Below, piece after piece: positions 61,013 through 64,000 of a DNA stretch of 64,000 nucleotides (its first letter is position 1; each line of letters starts with the position of its first letter). This stretch comes from an uncultured Paracoccaceae bacterium (lineage in GTDB: Bacteria; Bacteroidota; Bacteroidia; Flavobacteriales; Flavobacteriaceae): positions 20,404 to 84,403 of the forward strand of contig CALSPC010000002.1 of NCBI GenBank assembly GCA_943788135.1, in the 5' to 3' direction. Under the pieces are notes generated by a model. The model had not been told where the DNA came from. It saw nothing but the letters and a program-made list of their open reading frames with translations, and did not search any database. The position numbers and the translations under genes were made by a program.

Positions 61013-63196
61013 TTAATGTTCTTCGTTACCAAATGGTTTAATAATAATTCCTACGCTAAAAATAAAGCCGTCTGTTGGTGCATAAATTTCTGGAAATTCT
61101 GGATTTTCGTGTGGTGGTAAAACCAAAGGCGAAAACCTACTTTGTCGTCTGTCTGTGAAATTTTCAAAATTCACAAAAGCACTACCAAATTTAAAGTTTC
61201 GCATTAACAATAATCCCATTGTGACAAAATCTGTCGTTTCAGTTCCGTTTGATAAAAACTGCTTTCCTGTATAAAATGTCTCGTAACCAATTCGCCATTT
61301 ATCAGATTCGTACATTAATACACTTCCTGCGTTATGTTTTGCTGTCAATGGTTTTTGTGGATTTCCTGCCAAATAGTTCAGTTTCGTGTCTATAAGTGCA
61401 TAATTTAAAAACCATCTAAAATCTTTATAAGTAAACTTAATATTTGTTTCTGCTCCTTTGCTTAAAATTTCGTCAGTTGCATTTTCAAATGCAAACAAAC
61501 CGTTATTTGTACTATTTAATAACAATCCGTTATTAATCGCTGTAACATAAAAAAGTTGATTAATGGAAAAACCAATGGTTTCAAATAAACGTGTTTGATA
61601 ATTGAAATCAAGATTTACACCATAAGAACGTTCTGCTTTTAATGAAGATTTATCAATGCCAATTACATTTTCAAAATTGATAAATTCAGCCTCTTCTGTA
61701 AAAATATCTGGAATTTTGTAGCCTAAACCACCACCAATTCTGCATGAAAATCCGCTATCATTTTTATAAAGCAAAGAAATTTTTGGAAGTGGAAAAATAC
61801 CGAAATCAGTATTGTAATCTGCTCGCAATCCAGTTTCTAAAATCCAATTATCTGAAATATCAAGAATGCTGTTTGCAAACATTCCATAAGTTATATCTGT
61901 TTGGTCACGTTGTAAAGTTGCATTATTATTTTCATCAAAGTTTGAAGTGTATAAGTTTGCTCCAAAAATCCAATCTGTTTTTAAAGAAGTTTTTTTATAG
62001 GTAACTTCTGTAAACGTATTGAATTGTTTACCATCAAAACTAAAACCTGGAATAGTAAGATTTCTATCGAAAAATGAAATACTATTTTTTATATTTAATG
62101 AGCTTATTGAATCTATTTGCGTTTTATAAACTGCTTGACTGCTTACTCTTTTTGATATGTTTTCTTCTGTATATTGATGAATTCCATTTTCTCCGCTTTC
62201 AATTTTTGTTACATCTCCACCAATTCTGTCATCGTAAGTTCCATTTAAACCAAACCAAAACGTTGTTTTTTCTGATGGATAATAAAAGAATTTTGGGTTG
62301 AATGAAATTGATGTAGTTTTTGGTAAATTACTAAAACCATCATTTTCTGGGTCGTAAACTTTTTGAGAATGACCAGAAGCGTAAAGTGAAACACCAAATT
62401 TCTCATTTCGTTTGCTGTAGAATACATTTGCTGTACTTCCTAATGCTTGGGTTTGTGTTAGCATAATATCCAAAGCTGGTTCTTCATCTGGTGTTTTTGA
62501 AACCATATTTATTAAACCTGCAATTGCTCCACCACCATAAAGTGTTGATGAACTTCCTTTAATAATTTCAAATTGTTGTAAATCTAATGGTGGAATTTGT
62601 AATATGCTCAAGCCACTTGAAAAACCGCCATAAAGTGGAAATCCATCTCTTAAAAGTTGCGTATAGCGTCCGTCAAGTCCTTGAATTCTGATATTTGTAT
62701 TTCCACTACTTAAAGAAGTTTGTTGCATTTGTATTCCTGTACTTTCACGAAGAACCATCGAAATGTTTGTTGGGTTCATAATTGCTTTTTCTCCCAATTC
62801 TTCTGTGCCAATAAACTCTATTCTTGTGGGAATTTTCTTAACTGTTCTTGTGCTTCGTGAAGATTGTAACACAATTTCGTCTAATTGGTTTCCACTATTT
62901 TTTAATTTGAAAATTAAAGTTGAATTTATTGGTGCTTGAATAGTTGTTTTGAGAGTTTCAAAACCTAAATAAGAAATTATTGCGATATGTTTTCCGTTTG
63001 GAATTTTGGTAAAAGTTACAATTCCATCAAAGTCGGTTACTGCTCCTTTTTCTAACTCCTCAAAATAAACTGTTGCGCCAAATAAAGGCTCGTTTTCGGA
63101 TTCTGAAATTACTTTTATTTTTAAATAAGATGTTTGTGCTTTTATTGAAAAGCAGGTAATAACTGTGAGCATTATGCTCAATATATATTTATTCAT
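61013..63196 (-). CDS. TonB-dependent receptor of a metal-type operon
   Basis: The 727-residue receptor has a signal peptide, a CarboxypepD-like domain (residues 25-95, ISESENEPLFGATVYFEELE and ISYLGFETLK), a plug (MVLRESTGIQMQQTS, NIRIQGLDGRYTQLLRDGF, YGGGAIAGLINMVS) and a barrel ending FSVGIIIKPFGNEEH. The plug and length are of the siderophore/B12/metal type, shorter than the SusC-like one at 30180. Context (a His/Cys-rich DUF6660 protein before, a fur gene after) points to metal or metal-chelate import; the metal is not shown. Confidence 0.87.
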   Translation of the reverse strand: MNKYILSIMLTVITCFSIKAQTSYLKIKVISESENEPLFGATVYFEELEKGAVTDFDGIVTFTKIPNGKHIAIISYLGFETLKTTIQAPINSTLIFKLKNSGNQLDEIVLQSSRSTRTVKKIPTRIEFIGTEELGEKAIMNPTNISMVLRESTGIQMQQTSLSSGNTNIRIQGLDGRYTQLLRDGFPLYGGFSSGLSILQIPPLDLQQFEIIKGSSSTLYGGGAIAGLINMVSKTPDEEPALDIMLTQTQALGSTANVFYSKRNEKFGVSLYASGHSQKVYDPENDGFSNLPKTTSISFNPKFFYYPSEKTTFWFGLNGTYDDRIGGDVTKIESGENGIHQYTEENISKRVSSQAVYKTQIDSISSLNIKNSISFFDRNLTIPGFSFDGKQFNTFTEVTYKKTSLKTDWIFGANLYTSNFDENNNATLQRDQTDITYGMFANSILDISDNWILETGLRADYNTDFGIFPLPKISLLYKNDSGFSCRIGGGLGYKIPDIFTEEAEFINFENVIGIDKSSLKAERSYGVNLDFNYQTRLFETIGFSINQLFYVTAINNGLLLNSTNNGLFAFENATDEILSKGAETNIKFTYKDFRWFLNYALIDTKLNYLAGNPQKPLTAKHNAGSVLMYESDKWRIGYETFYTGKQFLSNGTETTDFVTMGLLLMRNFKFGSAFVNFENFTDRRQSRFSPLVLPPHENPEFPEIYAPTDGFIFSVGIIIKPFGNEEH

Positions 63197-63247
63197 TGAA
63201 AATGTAAAAATTGATTAATTTAATTTTTTTGACTTTGAGTCTAAAAT

Positions 63248-63565
63248 TTAACTAATCAATTGTGGCGGTTGCCAAATATTTGAGTGAAAATCAAATCTGT
63301 ATGTTGATTGATAAACAAATAATATTTCTGTAGAAATTCGGTTTTTTAATCCCAAATCAAGAGTTTTAATTACTTGATAAGTAATAGATGTTCCGCAACA
63401 ATTGCAAATACAAGTTACAGGACAAGTATCATCACTATCATTTTGGTGATTATGATTAGCACTTATTTCGTCTTGGTGTTTGTCTTCGGCATTATTTCCG
63501 TCAGAACAAGGTTTCATTGACAAAGCAAGTATTAATAATGATAATATGATAGTAGTAAATTTCAT
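63248..63565 (-). CDS. DUF6660-like secreted Cys/His-rich protein
   Basis: From the ATG at 63565 the protein has 105 residues: a signal peptide (MKFTTIILSLLILALSMKPC), a His-rich linker (DKHQDEISANHNHQN), a cysteine cluster (CPVTCICNCCG) and the family ending SNIWQPPQLIS. Such proteins in Bacteroidota precede TonB receptors and metal pumps and probably bind a metal ion. A GTG at 63571 in frame is rejected because it overlaps the -7 box. Five bases separate box and ATG, so the message is predicted to be leaderless. Confidence 0.7.
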   Translation of the reverse strand: MKFTTIILSLLILALSMKPCSDGNNAEDKHQDEISANHNHQNDSDDTCPVTCICNCCGTSITYQVIKTLDLGLKNRISTEILFVYQSTYRFDFHSNIWQPPQLIS

Positions 63566-63570
63566 TATCA

Positions 63571-63604
63571 CAAAGATAGATAATTTTAATGCAATGGTAT
63601 TGCA
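63571..63604 (-). promoter_or_regulatory. Promoter and Fur/Zur-like operator of the metal operon
   Basis: TATCTTTG (63578-63571) is an exact -7 box. TGCAAT (63590-63595), three bases (ggt), ATTGCA (63599-63604) is a perfect inverted repeat in the region of the upstream polymerase contact. A 15-bp palindrome at this place in front of a TonB operon that once ended in a fur gene fits a Fur-family operator. Confidence 0.6.
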
Positions 63605-63851
63605 AAGTTTTTTCTTAATTCGGTTTCTGCATTATGCACAACTCGTTATATGTAGAACAAACGGCCTGTTTATAGATCTGTGTTTCCGGATAACAGGATC
63701 TTTGTTCTCGTTTATTTTAATTCAAATATAATGAAATAGACTATAAAGATGCATTAAACTTTTTTTCAATACTATTTTGGACTGGTCTTATAATCACTGG
63801 GAGATCTTCTCTTAATCTTTGAGGGTGTTTGAACGAAGTCTTTTAATTAAA

Positions 63852-63876
63852 AAACGGCTACACTATAATAGTATAA
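63852..63876. repeat. Decayed copy B of the element hairpin
   Basis: The bases aaacggctacactataatagtata match 60712-60735 of copy A with few changes, but the second arm is cut off at about 63876, where DUF2779 sequence begins. From 63605 to 63851 no gene is seen. Confidence 0.5.
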
Positions 63877-63878
63877 AC

Positions 63879-64000
63879 ACTGCATCCAATACTTTTCTTT
63901 CTATGGTAAATGGAACATTTCAGGGTGATGCAGAAGAAACAAGGAGACAACTCCTGGAGTACTGTAAGTTAGACACCTTCGCGATGGTCAAAATTATGGA
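63879..64000 (+). pseudogene. C-terminal fragment of a second DUF2779 gene, cut at the window end
   Basis: In frame from 63879 the sequence reads TASNTFLSMVNGTFQGDAEE then TRRQLLEYCKLDTFAMVKIM, which matches residues near the end of the DUF2779 protein at 58815-58940 (SNTFLSMVNETFEGDAQKTR, LLEYCELDTYAMVKIL). DNA identity is high by eye. The 5' part is missing, as an element hairpin remnant adjoins it directly. The last catalytic Asp (LDT) is present. Confidence 0.72.

Noticed and set aside
1..64000. CRISPR arrays, rRNA genes, phage structural genes
   Set aside because: No regular spacer-repeat series, no rRNA-like sequence and no capsid or tail proteins were seen; the only recombinase is of the serine type.

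Overview
The window is chromosomal DNA from a bacterium of the phylum Bacteroidota, almost certainly a marine-type Flavobacteriaceae. The evidence is the low G+C, promoters of the Bacteroidota form (TTG, about 19 bp, TAnnTTTG) with little use of Shine-Dalgarno sites, several signal-peptide and lipobox proteins, SusC-like TonB receptors with an N-terminal carboxypeptidase-D-like domain, a class Ia ribonucleotide reductase whose R2 closely resembles the eukaryotic form, and lineage families such as DUF2723/GT117, DUF3109 and DUF6660. A species cannot be named from sequence reading alone.

Layout. Bases 1-53600 are mostly core genome: rimP (partial), tRNA-Gln, a GT117-type membrane glycosyltransferase, a thioredoxin-fold protein without its cysteines, a membrane phosphoesterase, a FucP-type sugar transporter, polA, odhB-odhA, a polyprenyl diphosphate synthase, a tetR-tolC-MFP-RND efflux operon with a clear palindromic operator, aspS, tadA/dxs (divergent), dgt, a lipoprotein/TonB-receptor pair, a phosphate locus (OprP-like porin plus PiT transporter), nrdA/nrdB, DUF3109, marC, ctpA-comEB-hupE, a DsbD-like reductase, an HxlR regulator, purU, a CDGSH protein, a CBS protein and a run of small lipoproteins and membrane peptides.

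From about 53.7 kb the character changes. Bases 54207-60410 are an island bounded by two 214-bp direct copies (one mismatch) of the 3' end of a serine recombinase gene. Inside lie a truncated XRE regulator, an EcoRI-family adenine methylase, a DUF262+HNH endonuclease, a DUF2779 Cas4-like nuclease/DEDD exonuclease and the recombinase itself. All five are broken, mostly by single-base indels that can be bridged by eye to recover full proteins. A 27-bp att-like core occurs three times (54393, 60383, 60757). The third copy abuts a fragment of an island gene joined to a truncated fur-family gene. That fur fragment is the tail of a metal-type operon (DUF6660 protein, TonB receptor, fur) with a palindromic Fur/Zur-like operator in its promoter. 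The window ends in a second, 5'-truncated DUF2779 copy, so the right end is a patchwork of remnants of one element family.

How genes work together: odhA/odhB give the E1 and E2 of 2-oxoglutarate dehydrogenase; tetR to RND give a complete tripartite pump and its probable repressor; porin and PiT give outer- and inner-membrane phosphate passage; nrdA/nrdB, dgt and the dCMP deaminase all act on dNTP supply; the island genes look like a decaying restriction or defence module carried by a site-specific recombinase. Five genes (polyprenyl synthase, tadA, dxs, DUF3109, DUF6660) have the -7 box only 4-5 nt before the start codon, which predicts leaderless mRNAs.
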